Made by a program: the position numbers and the translations under genes. A stretch of 37,813 nt of DNA, taken from contig JAGGVU010000008.1 in assembly GCA_021157845.1 (NCBI GenBank), positions 1 through 37,813 on the forward strand. Direction: 5' to 3'. The first letter of the stretch is position 1. Every line of letters begins with the position of its first letter. The notes under the pieces are model-generated. The model worked only from the letters and a program-made list of their open reading frames with translations. It had not been told where the DNA came from and did no database searches. Below are positions 18,045 to 27,002 of the stretch, in pieces. Source of the DNA: Candidatus Aenigmatarchaeota archaeon. Its GTDB lineage: Archaea; Aenigmatarchaeota; Aenigmatarchaeia; GW2011-AR5; JAGGXF01.

Positions 18045-20198
18045 TCAAATTTTATTCTTTTTATTTTTATTATTTTTTGTAAATGTTCCGTTCTCTTTTG
18101 CTTTTTTTGTGGACGCCCTGCTTTTCTTTCTTACAGCCTTTAGCAGATTGTCATCCCTCCAGTCTTTTTTTGTCGGGCAGTCTATATTGACGCATGTCCT
18201 GAACGGTCTTTTGCCAACGCGCCTAACTTGTATTATCGGTGAACCACACTCTGGGCAAACCTTTCCTGTTGGTTCTATTAATCCTTCTCTTGGCAACGGC
18301 TGTCCGTAATCACATTTAGGATAGTTAGAACATCCAACAAACCTCTTTTTAGTGCGCCACGATTTGTGGACTTTAAGTATTCCGCCGCATTTTGGACATT
18401 TTCCCAGAATTGATCTTCTCTCTTGTGTCTCAATTACAGATTTGGTCAACTCCTTGCCGATTTTCTTTTCCTTTTTTTTAAATTTTGCAAGGATTTTTGT
18501 TATGGTTTTTTTGGCCTCTTCTAATACATCAATCCTTCTTATTTTTCCCAGTTCTATTTTTTCTGTTTCATTTTCAAAATATCTTGTCAGTTTTTCTGAA
18601 ATAATTTCAGGCACGTATCTTTCCAATATATTTGACACACTCAGCCCTATATCTGTAACTTCTATGCTTTTTCCGATAATATATCCCCTATTGTAAAGCG
18701 TTTGGAGTATTTGCGCGCGAGTTGCTTTTGTACCCAGCCCCCTTTCCTGCATTTCCTTTAATACAGATCCTTGAGAATATCTCTGAGGTGGTTGTGTCTT
18801 TTTTTCAAGCTGTTCAACATTTTTTATAGGCAATTTGTCTTTTTCATTAATTTCGGGTAAAATGATTTCTTCCTTTTTTGAATACTTTCCATACAAAGAT
18901 GTCCATCCTGGCTCAATGGTTCGTTTCCCTCGAAGTATAAACTTTTCTCCATTTATGTCCAAAAGAATTTTTACTGATTCCCTCTTAGCAGGCTCTCCAA
19001 AAACTGCAAAAAACCTGTGAACTATCAAATCATAAACTTTCTTCTGCTTTGCTCCAATTCGTTTTGGCACTTCTCCTGTTGGAAATACTGCAGGATGGGC
19101 CGGATCCTTTCTTCGGCCGCTTGTCGGCTCAAGCTTGTCTTTTTCTAACAGCAATTGTGCAGTTTTTTTGTAACTGACTTGCTTAGATAAATTAGATAAT
19201 ATTTTCTTGTACCCTATTGATGCCGGAAGTTGCTCAGAAGACGTTCTCGGATAAGATATTAGTCCTGCCTGGTAAAGTGATTCTGCTATATTCAACGCCT
19301 GCTGTGGACTATATCCAAAATATCTGTAAATATCTGCTAAAAGTGAAGTTGTATTATACGGCTTTGGCGGTTTCTGCTTGTAAACTTTCTTTTCAATTTT
19401 TTGTACAGTTGCATATTTTCTTTTTGCATTTTTTAAAATTTTATCTGCTTTACCTTTATCCCATATCTTTTCATCTATGTATTCTGCATCATGGATTTTC
19501 TTCCCTATCTTTATTTTTAGAATAAGTTGCCAGAATGGCTTGGATTTAAACGCCTTTATTTTTTTCTCATGTTTTGCCAGCATATGAAGAACGGGCCCCT
19601 GAACACGGCCAGCTGATAAAATTTTGAACCTTTTTGACGCATTCTTAATAGATAAGGTTAATGCCCGTGTAAGATTTATCCCCCAATACCAGTCAAGATA
19701 ATGTCTTGCGAGACCGGATTCTATAAGATTTTTGTCTAAAGACTTAGAAGCAGATTTGAATGCTTTAGTCAAATCTTCTTTTGTCATGGTAGAAAATTTC
19801 ATTCGCTTGGCATTTTTTCGTTTGCATATAAACCTCACAATGTTATAACCTATCACCGCCCCTTCTGTATCGTAATCAGTGGCAACTATAAAATCATTTG
19901 CATTTTTTGCAAGCTTCTGTATATTTTCAAAGTATATTTTAGAAAATGCAGCAGTTCTTCTTGCTTCAAAACTCGGTATCCATGTCACATCAAATCTCGG
20001 ATAGTCCCAGCCTTTTGATTCTTGCTTCAGAGAAAAAAGATGACCAACTGCTGGAACACTAACATATTTTTTCTTTCCAACTTTAAACTCAAACCATGTA
20101 GCATTTTTTTCACCAAACTGTCTGGGTCTTTTATCTGCCAGTGCTTCTGCAATTTTCTTTGCAGCAGTTGGCTTTTCTGCTATAATTAATGTATACAA
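18045..20198 (-). CDS. topA: DNA topoisomerase I (type IA); TTG start
   Basis: LIIAEKPTAAKKIAEAL Toprim, ATDYDTEGAVIGY, SYPRTSSEQLP active-site Tyr, two C-terminal zinc-finger motifs; GAGGTGATATT then TTG. Confidence 0.93.
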   Translation of the reverse strand: MYTLIIAEKPTAAKKIAEALADKRPRQFGEKNATWFEFKVGKKKYVSVPAVGHLFSLKQESKGWDYPRFDVTWIPSFEARRTAAFSKIYFENIQKLAKNANDFIVATDYDTEGAVIGYNIVRFICKRKNAKRMKFSTMTKEDLTKAFKSASKSLDKNLIESGLARHYLDWYWGINLTRALTLSIKNASKRFKILSAGRVQGPVLHMLAKHEKKIKAFKSKPFWQLILKIKIGKKIHDAEYIDEKIWDKGKADKILKNAKRKYATVQKIEKKVYKQKPPKPYNTTSLLADIYRYFGYSPQQALNIAESLYQAGLISYPRTSSEQLPASIGYKKILSNLSKQVSYKKTAQLLLEKDKLEPTSGRRKDPAHPAVFPTGEVPKRIGAKQKKVYDLIVHRFFAVFGEPAKRESVKILLDINGEKFILRGKRTIEPGWTSLYGKYSKKEEIILPEINEKDKLPIKNVEQLEKKTQPPQRYSQGSVLKEMQERGLGTKATRAQILQTLYNRGYIIGKSIEVTDIGLSVSNILERYVPEIISEKLTRYFENETEKIELGKIRRIDVLEEAKKTITKILAKFKKKEKKIGKELTKSVIETQERRSILGKCPKCGGILKVHKSWRTKKRFVGCSNYPKCDYGQPLPREGLIEPTGKVCPECGSPIIQVRRVGKRPFRTCVNIDCPTKKDWRDDNLLKAVRKKSRASTKKAKENGTFTKNNKNKKNKI

Positions 20199-20301
20199 AA
20201 TATCACCTCATACAACCTGAAATATAATATAGTAAATAAAAAAGAATAAAAAGATTAAAAAGCAATAGGAAGGATCTTTATTTATAAAACTTCATACGCT
20301 T

Positions 20302-21549
20302 CTATTCATACTCGATTGTTGCAGGTGGTTTTGGAGTTATATCATAGGCCACGATTCCTACATCTGTTTTCTTGATTATTTTTTCTCCTAGACTTGTCAA
20401 CTGGCTCAAAGGAATTGAAAGAGGTTGTGCATAGAGAGCATCCTCAGAATCAACAGCTCTAATTGCTACAAGATAATCTCCTATCAGATTATCGGGTCTA
20501 TCAAACACCTCATAAAAAACTCTTGAATATTCAAAATTTTCTGGAATTTTCTCTCCCAACTTCTTTAACATAACCGAATCTAAGCACCCTCTCAAGAGTA
20601 TTGGATGTGAATAAATCCGCTCTCTTCTTATTTTTTCATCCTCTTCTTTAACTTCTTTCACACCCGTGGTCTTATTTCTTAAAACAAATGGAAAAACATT
20701 TTTCAGTCCCATTTTTTCTAAATATTTTTTTACTTCAGGAACTATGTCCATATCTGAATCAAAAGTTCCAGCAAAATACTGGAAAGGTATTCTATTACCT
20801 TTAACTGGCTCGAAAAGACATTCTTTTCCATAGAGGCTCATAAAATAATTTTCAATAAATCTTTCTGTAATATCATTCGCAACCCTCTCATTTTTCAATT
20901 TTTCAGCATCAATCTCTCCTACGGTTCTAACAGAAAGCCCAGGGCCAGGAAATGGTTGTCTCATATATGTTTCAAGCCCCAATTTTTTTGCCACGATTCT
21001 AACATCGGGCTTATAAAGTCCTGCTATAGGCTCTACTAGTCTATTGACATTAAAGATAGTGTCGACATTATTCTGGCTTTTTATATTACCTTCCGTCTCT
21101 TCAATATCTGGCCTTATAGTTCCTTGGGTTGCTAGAGAAGCACCAATCTCTTCTATCTTTTCATTGATAACATCTTCATATGTTTTTCTGAAAGCCTTTC
21201 TTTTTTCTTCAGCATCCTTTATACCAAAAATTCTATCATAGAACATTTCTCTTTTATTAACAACCTCAAAATTTTCCACATCTTTAAACCTTTCTTTTAT
21301 AATCTCTGACTCATATTTTCCATTTATAGATCTCATAAATCCTGTGTCGATATGAATAAGATGCAATCTTTTCCCAATAGCCCTAGTAAATAACCCAGCT
21401 ACAACAGAAGAATCAACACCGCCTGAAAGAGCACATATCACTTTCTCTTCAGGTCCAACATTTTTCTGAATAAAATTTATGGCTTCAGCCACATAGTCAT
21501 CAACATTTCCTTCTAATTTTTTAACAAATCTTATAGATCTGGCCTGCAT
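20302..21549 (-). CDS. guaAb: GMP synthase PP-ATPase (GuaAb-like) subunit, extended
   Basis: ICALSGGVDSSVVAGLF PP-loop, QGTIRPDIEE, MRQPFPGPGLSVR, YLVAIRAVDSEDAL, AYDITPKPPATIEYE. Confidence 0.92.
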   Translation of the reverse strand: MQARSIRFVKKLEGNVDDYVAEAINFIQKNVGPEEKVICALSGGVDSSVVAGLFTRAIGKRLHLIHIDTGFMRSINGKYESEIIKERFKDVENFEVVNKREMFYDRIFGIKDAEEKRKAFRKTYEDVINEKIEEIGASLATQGTIRPDIEETEGNIKSQNNVDTIFNVNRLVEPIAGLYKPDVRIVAKKLGLETYMRQPFPGPGLSVRTVGEIDAEKLKNERVANDITERFIENYFMSLYGKECLFEPVKGNRIPFQYFAGTFDSDMDIVPEVKKYLEKMGLKNVFPFVLRNKTTGVKEVKEEDEKIRRERIYSHPILLRGCLDSVMLKKLGEKIPENFEYSRVFYEVFDRPDNLIGDYLVAIRAVDSEDALYAQPLSIPLSQLTSLGEKIIKKTDVGIVAYDITPKPPATIEYE

Positions 21550-21590
21550 TAAAAAACCTCAAACTTTTGTTTAACAAGACCCTACTCTAT

Positions 21591-22868
21591 TTATTTTAGC
21601 TTCTTAAATCCTGTATAAGGCCATAACACCTTAGGAATTTTTACTGTTCCATCTTCCTGTTGGAATTGCTCTATAATGGCCAACATTGTCCTGCTTGTCG
21701 CAAGAGCTGTATTGTTAAGCGTATGAACAAAACCAGCAGGAGCCTGTCCTTCTTTCTCTCTATATCTTATATTAAGCCGTCTGGCCTGATAAGATGTGCA
21801 ATTTGAGTTTGACCCAAGTTCTCTAAATTTACCATCAGCCATCCACATTTCTATATCGTATTTTTTTGCAGCTATTGAGCCTATATCTCCAGTGCACACA
21901 TTAACAACCCTAAAGTGCAAGCCTAACTGTTTATAAAGGGTCTCGGAATTTTTTTGTAATTCCTCATGTAATTTCCACGAATCATCAGGATGACAAAATA
22001 TAAATTGTTCAACCTTGTTAAATTGGTGCATCCTGTATAATCCTTTTGTATATTTACCATGCGTGCCGACTTCTCTCCTAAAACAAGGACTAACGCCAGC
22101 TAGTTTTATAGGGAGGTTGTTCTTGTTGATTACTTCATTCATAAACATCGATGCCATTGGATGCTCACTTGTAGCTATCAAATAAAGATCGTCTCCTTCT
22201 ATCTTGTACATCACGTTTTCAAAATCTGCTAGGTCTGTCACGCCCTCATACGGTTTTCTTCTTATCATAAAAGGTGGCTCTATTAACAGAAATCCTCTTT
22301 TTGTCAGAAAATCAATCGCATACGACATTATCGCCCTGTCAAGCTTAACTAAATCTCCTTTGAAATAAAAAAAACCGTGGCCAGAGACTTTAGCAGATCT
22401 CTCTTCGTCTATCAATCCCAAATCAAGAAGGATATCCAAATGGTTTTTCGGCTCAAAATCGAATTTCGGTGGGTTTCCATAAACCTTTATGACAACATTG
22501 TCATGTTCATCTTTTCCAACAGGAACAGATTTGTGAAGTATGTTAGGAAGCCGCATTAGTATATAATTAATTTTGTCTTTATATCCTATCTTCTTCTTAT
22601 CTAGTTTTTTAATCTCTGATGATATTTTTTTTACATCTTTCATCTCTTTTGATGCAGATTTACCTCTTTGCTTTAACACTGCTATCTCATTTGTTAGGGT
22701 ATTTCTTTTATGTTTTAGTTTGTCAACTTCTTGCACAACCTTTCTCCATTCTTTGTCATATTTTATAACCTTTGCTAACATTTCAAGTTTCTCTGCCTCG
22801 CCCCGCTTTCTCAGATCATCCTCAACAATTTTTGGATTTTCTCGTATTAGCTTTATATCAAGCATCAA
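21591..22868 (-). CDS. serS: Seryl-tRNA synthetase (class II, bacterial/eukaryal type)
   Basis: MLDIKLIRENPKIVEDDLRKRG coiled coil; CFRREVGTHGKYTKGLYRMHQFNKVEQF; LNNTALATSRTMLAIIEQFQ. Confidence 0.95.
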   Translation of the reverse strand: MMLDIKLIRENPKIVEDDLRKRGEAEKLEMLAKVIKYDKEWRKVVQEVDKLKHKRNTLTNEIAVLKQRGKSASKEMKDVKKISSEIKKLDKKKIGYKDKINYILMRLPNILHKSVPVGKDEHDNVVIKVYGNPPKFDFEPKNHLDILLDLGLIDEERSAKVSGHGFFYFKGDLVKLDRAIMSYAIDFLTKRGFLLIEPPFMIRRKPYEGVTDLADFENVMYKIEGDDLYLIATSEHPMASMFMNEVINKNNLPIKLAGVSPCFRREVGTHGKYTKGLYRMHQFNKVEQFIFCHPDDSWKLHEELQKNSETLYKQLGLHFRVVNVCTGDIGSIAAKKYDIEMWMADGKFRELGSNSNCTSYQARRLNIRYREKEGQAPAGFVHTLNNTALATSRTMLAIIEQFQQEDGTVKIPKVLWPYTGFKKLK

Positions 22869-22926
22869 AGCACCTTTATTTATCTTTGTGAGAAAGTTTA
22901 AAAATGCTTTTTTTTGTTATAAGATT

Positions 22927-23241
22927 ATGACCAAAGTTGGGAGGATTGAAAGCATTTTAAAAATAATGAAAAAAATCCCAAAAGGGAAGGTTGTATCATA
23001 TGGATCTTTGGCTAAATTATTGGGAACATCGCCAAGAGCAGTTGGACAACTAATGAAGCACAACCAAGATCCAAAAAACATACCATGCTATAAGGTTGTA
23101 TGTTCAGACGGTTCCATTGGCGGTTATTCTAGAGGGATTAAAAGAAAAATAAGAATGCTTGAAAAAGATGGAATAAAAATTATAAATCAGGGTGGTAAAT
23201 TAAAAATAGATAAAAAATATTTTTATAAATTTACCTTGTAA
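22927..23241 (+). CDS. ogt: Minimal MGMT/Ogt-type DNA-binding domain protein (true start inside the ORF-track call)
   Basis: MTKVGRIESILKIMKKIPKGKVVSYGSLAKLLGTSPRAVGQLMKHNQDPKNIPCYKVVCSDGSIGGY; ATG at 22927 is in frame with ORF 22573-23241, whose N-terminal part is antisense to serS. Confidence 0.8.
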   Translation: MTKVGRIESILKIMKKIPKGKVVSYGSLAKLLGTSPRAVGQLMKHNQDPKNIPCYKVVCSDGSIGGYSRGIKRKIRMLEKDGIKIINQGGKLKIDKKYFYKFTL

Positions 23242-24319
23242 TATTTTGTTTTTTGACAAATTCGTATAGATTGCGTGCTTTTTTATTTTTCTCAAAATGT
23301 TCTCTTATCGGTCTGACTAAATTGTTCAGGTAAAATGCAACCGCGTTCTTTAAGTCAAGGGGGTGTATTTTACCCATTCTAAATGCGTCTCTAAGCTCTT
23401 CATAGCTGAAAAATTCTACATCTCCGCCAAACTTCGCCGCTCTTTCTATTTTAACCGATTTGTACGCCTTAAATAAGATATACTTACAGTACTCGATGAT
23501 TGGATTGTTCTCTATTATCTTTTCAGGGCAATATGCTTTCTGAATTTTTCTTTTTATTTCTTCTTCGCTGTCGTGCACAAATATCGAGGTATCTGGCTTG
23601 CTTTTGCTCATTTTTGATGTTATCTCTTTATCATAACTGCTGTTGTCATCAAATCCGGATTTGGCTTTTGGCCCTGCTAGGCCTATCAACATATGATGAC
23701 TTATTACAACTGGCTTCCACCAGCCAAGCTTTGGCCCAATTTCTCTCGCTAACATATTAATTTTTCTCTGGTCAAGACCAAGCTGTGTTATATCTGCATT
23801 GATATGAAATATATCTGCACACTGCATCATGGGATAAAAAAATTGGGCAGTTTCTTTTAATTCCCCCTCTTTTCGTCCCATTATTGTTAAACATCTTGCT
23901 GCCCTTTTGACAGTCGTATTTTTTGCGATGAGCACAACTCTTTTCCAGTATTCTTTATCATCAACCAAATCAGAAGTCCATAAAATCTCTACCTTTTTTA
24001 TGTTCAAACCAGATGCTTTCCACACTTCTACAAAATACTTTCCAACCGCTTGTATCGTTTTAAGGTCTCCTCCCATTTTATTATTTATCCAACCAAACCA
24101 GTCAGCCAGAAGCAGTTTAAAATGGATGCCTGCCTTCAAAAGGTCTTCTAACAATATTTTTCTATAAATGCCAAATGCTATATTAGCTATACCGCTTGGT
24201 TCAAATCCGTCGTAAGCAATTGGGTGTTGTTTTGTCTCTAACAATTCCTTAAGCTCTTTTTCAGTTATTACTTCTTCGCCAACTCCCCGGATTAACTCGA
24301 ATTTTTTTTCCAAGTCCAT
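23231..24319 (-). CDS. tyrS: Tyrosyl-tRNA synthetase
   Basis: AYDGFEPSGIANIAFG, ITQLGLDQRKINMLAREI, SKMSKSKPDTSIF. Confidence 0.94.
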   Translation of the reverse strand: MDLEKKFELIRGVGEEVITEKELKELLETKQHPIAYDGFEPSGIANIAFGIYRKILLEDLLKAGIHFKLLLADWFGWINNKMGGDLKTIQAVGKYFVEVWKASGLNIKKVEILWTSDLVDDKEYWKRVVLIAKNTTVKRAARCLTIMGRKEGELKETAQFFYPMMQCADIFHINADITQLGLDQRKINMLAREIGPKLGWWKPVVISHHMLIGLAGPKAKSGFDDNSSYDKEITSKMSKSKPDTSIFVHDSEEEIKRKIQKAYCPEKIIENNPIIEYCKYILFKAYKSVKIERAAKFGGDVEFFSYEELRDAFRMGKIHPLDLKNAVAFYLNNLVRPIREHFEKNKKARNLYEFVKKQNITR

Positions 24320-24441
24320 TAAACCACATAAATAATTTGAACTGTGAAGTTAAAAAGTTAATTAATTTATTATTTTATACAATATAGATTTAAAAATACT
24401 AAATTTAAATTAAGTTTGTTAATATTTTGAGGTGATTTAAA

Positions 24442-25686
24442 ATCGAAATAGAATTTTTAGGTGGGGCCGGAGAAGTCGGCAAATCAGCATATCTTTTAAA
24501 GACAAAGGACTGCAACATGATGCTCGATTATGGCGTAAAGGTGCAGGAACTTCCAATTGAATATCCGAAAATACCAAAAGAAAGAATTGATGGTGTGCTT
24601 CTGTCTCACGCACACCTGGACCACAGCGGTGCAATACCAGTTCTCTTTAAAAGAGGAAAACCGGCCTTCTTTGCAACAGAGCCAACAATAAGCCTCTCTA
24701 GTATGCTTATAGAAGATTCTATAAAAATAGCTAAAAAAAATAAAGAGCGAATCCCGTTTTCTAAAGTAGACCTTAAAAAGGCTATAAGAAATTCTATAAC
24801 TAAAAACTATAACGAGCGCTTCAGGCTTAATCACACCTATATTGAGTTTTTTGATGCCGGGCATATACCAGGAAGCTCATCTATTATGATAGACGGAAAA
24901 AAGAGAATAATGTATACTGGTGATATAAAACTAAACCCAACGCATCTTCTTGCTGGGTGTTTACCCCCGAAAAATGTAGATATTTTGATAACAGAAAGCA
25001 CATATGCCGGGCAGAGACACCCAAAAAGAGAAAAAGAAGAAGAAAGGTTCAGAAAAAAAATAGATGAATCGCTAAGCCAAAACCGATTAACACTTGTGCC
25101 GTCCTTTGCTGTTGGCCGCGCACAGGAAATTCTTCTAATTTTGGAGGATTACGCCTCAAGTCTTTATATAGATGGGATGGCAAAAAAAGCAACTGAAATA
25201 ATATCTTATTACAGAAATTATATCCGTGACAATAAAAAATTAAAACATATTATGAAGAAAATCAACTGGATTGGAACAAACCAAGAAAGAGATAAAATAA
25301 TTAGAAAGGGCGGTATTGTAATAACAACTGCCGGCATGCTTGGTGGAGGACCAATTGTTTATTTCATTCGGCAGGTTTATAATGACCCGTCGGTTAAAAT
25401 ATTAATGACCGGCTTTCAAGTGGAAGACACACCGGGTTACCAGTTGTTAAAAACCGGTACTTTTCGTATTAATGGTGAGAATAAAAAAGTGAATTGTGAA
25501 ATAGAAAAATTTGATTTTAGTGCACACGCTGATGATGCTGAATTACAACAGATTATAAAATATGTTAATCCTGAAAAGGTTATATGTGTGCATGGCGATA
25601 ACTGTGCAGGATTTGCAAAAGAGTTAAGAAAAAAATTTGACATTGAAACTTTTGCACCAAAAATAAACGATATACTTAATTTTTAG
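24442..25686 (+). CDS. Archaeal CPSF-like beta-CASP metallo-beta-lactamase ribonuclease; probable AUC start
   Basis: In-frame extension upstream of ORF-track ATG 24517 encodes (M)EIEFLGGAGEVGKSAYLLKTKDCN; then LLSHAHLDHSGAIP, GHIPGSSSIMI, YTGDIKL, STYAGQRHP, TTAGMLGGGP, FSAHADDAEL. GAGGTGA at 24429-24435. Confidence 0.85.
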   Translation: MEIEFLGGAGEVGKSAYLLKTKDCNMMLDYGVKVQELPIEYPKIPKERIDGVLLSHAHLDHSGAIPVLFKRGKPAFFATEPTISLSSMLIEDSIKIAKKNKERIPFSKVDLKKAIRNSITKNYNERFRLNHTYIEFFDAGHIPGSSSIMIDGKKRIMYTGDIKLNPTHLLAGCLPPKNVDILITESTYAGQRHPKREKEEERFRKKIDESLSQNRLTLVPSFAVGRAQEILLILEDYASSLYIDGMAKKATEIISYYRNYIRDNKKLKHIMKKINWIGTNQERDKIIRKGGIVITTAGMLGGGPIVYFIRQVYNDPSVKILMTGFQVEDTPGYQLLKTGTFRINGENKKVNCEIEKFDFSAHADDAELQQIIKYVNPEKVICVHGDNCAGFAKELRKKFDIETFAPKINDILNF

Positions 25687-25694
25687 TGATGTGA

Positions 25695-26735
25695 ATGAAT
25701 GTTATAGAAATAGATGGAGGAATTGGTGAAGGCGGGGGACAAATAATTAGAACCGCGATTGCTCTTTCTGCTCTAACTGGCAAAGGAACTAAAATAAAAA
25801 ATATAAGGGCCAAGCGGTGTAATCCGGGCCTTAGACCTCAACATTTAACCTGTATAAAGGCTGTAGGAGATCTCTGTAATGCGGAGCTAAAATATGGAGA
25901 AATAGGATCTCACAAACTAGAATTTTTCCCAAAAAAATTATCTGAAAAGCATATGAATATAGAAATAGGCACAGCAGGTTCTGTAACACTTGTTATCCAG
26001 TCCCTCTTACCTGTTCTAACAAAAGTACGCAAGCCAGTAGATATAGTAATTCATGGTGGAACATCAGTTAAATGGGCACCAACAATAAGATATTTTGAAT
26101 ACGTAACAATACCGTTGTTAAATAAATTTGGTTTTGGGTTTGAATTAGAAATGATAAAAGAGGGCTTCTATCCAACAGGTGGGGGCGAAGTTATCTTACA
26201 CGTTACTCCATCGTTTCCAAAAACAATAAAGTTAATCGAATTTGGCAAAATAGAAAAAATATCCGGATGCTCGTATGCGTCTGATAAGCTGGGAGTTGCC
26301 AGAGTTGCGGAGCGACAAATGCATGCTGCACAGGAGCTTATTAAGAAAGAACTGGGTATCACACCAGAAATAGAAATAGAATATCACCCAGCAAGTTCAA
26401 TTGGATCTGGGATAGATTTATGGTGCAAATCTAGTTACTCCATAATTGGGGCAAACCACCTTGGAGAAAAGAAAAAACGTGCTGAAGATGTTGGAAGGCT
26501 GGCTGCGGCAGATTTGATAAAAGAACTAAAGACGTCAATGCCAATCGATCATTATATGGGAGACCAACTAATACCGTTTATGGCTATTTCAACCCTAAAA
26601 AATAAGAAAGAGTGTGAAATAGCAGTATCAAAAATAACCGAACATTGCAAAACCAATATAAAAATCGTGGAAAAATTTCTGCCAATTAAATTCAATATAA
26701 AAGAAAATAAAATTAAAAGCAAAATCAGAAACTAA
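25695..26735 (+). CDS. rtcA: RNA 3'-terminal phosphate cyclase
   Basis: IDGGIGEGGGQIIRTAIALSALTGKGTKIKNIRAKRCNPGLRPQHL; HGGTSVKWAPTIRYFEYV. Confidence 0.93.
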   Translation: MNVIEIDGGIGEGGGQIIRTAIALSALTGKGTKIKNIRAKRCNPGLRPQHLTCIKAVGDLCNAELKYGEIGSHKLEFFPKKLSEKHMNIEIGTAGSVTLVIQSLLPVLTKVRKPVDIVIHGGTSVKWAPTIRYFEYVTIPLLNKFGFGFELEMIKEGFYPTGGGEVILHVTPSFPKTIKLIEFGKIEKISGCSYASDKLGVARVAERQMHAAQELIKKELGITPEIEIEYHPASSIGSGIDLWCKSSYSIIGANHLGEKKKRAEDVGRLAAADLIKELKTSMPIDHYMGDQLIPFMAISTLKNKKECEIAVSKITEHCKTNIKIVEKFLPIKFNIKENKIKSKIRN

Positions 26736-26748
26736 TTTTTAATATTTT

Positions 26749-26826
26749 TTAAAAATCTTCATCTTCTTCATCATCCCATTCATCATCAAAATCGTCTTCA
26801 AAATCGTCAACAGAGCGGACACGCAT
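26749..26826 (-). CDS. 25-aa acidic microprotein candidate
   Basis: MRVRSVDDFEDDFDDEWDDEEDEDF* with a strong AGGAGG upstream of ATG and a TATA-like TTTAAATA further upstream. Confidence 0.5.
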   Translation of the reverse strand: MRVRSVDDFEDDFDDEWDDEEDEDF

Positions 26827-26917
26827 GGGTTGGCCTCCTGACCAAATAGATGGATACGATAAATCTAGTTAGATAAATAAAGGAATAACTATTTAAACCT
26901 TAACTTCTTGCTGAAAT

Positions 26918-26999
26918 ATATTTAATTGACGTAAAGTCAATTAAATATCAAAATCAGCTTCGCTGATTTAAATATATTTAAACAACGTTAAACGTTGTT
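26918..26999. repeat. Cluster of adjacent inverted repeats (three hairpins plus a palindrome)
   Basis: 26918-26930/26936-26948 (13 bp, loop GTAAA); 26951-26958/26962-26969 (8 bp); palindrome TAAATATATTTA 26969-26980; 26981-26987/26993-26999 (AACAACG TTAAA CGTTGTT). Confidence 0.75.
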
Positions 27000-27002
27000 G
27001 GT

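Noticed and set aside
22573-22926. N-terminal 118 codons of the ORF-track call 22573-23241
   Set aside because: Antisense to serS and composed of low-complexity hydrophobic/Ser/Phe residues; the MGMT homology begins at ATG 22927.
24195-24215. tRNA T-loop-like GGTTCAAATCC
   Set aside because: Lies inside tyrS on the opposite strand (encodes AYDGFEPSG); no acceptor, D or anticodon arms nearby.
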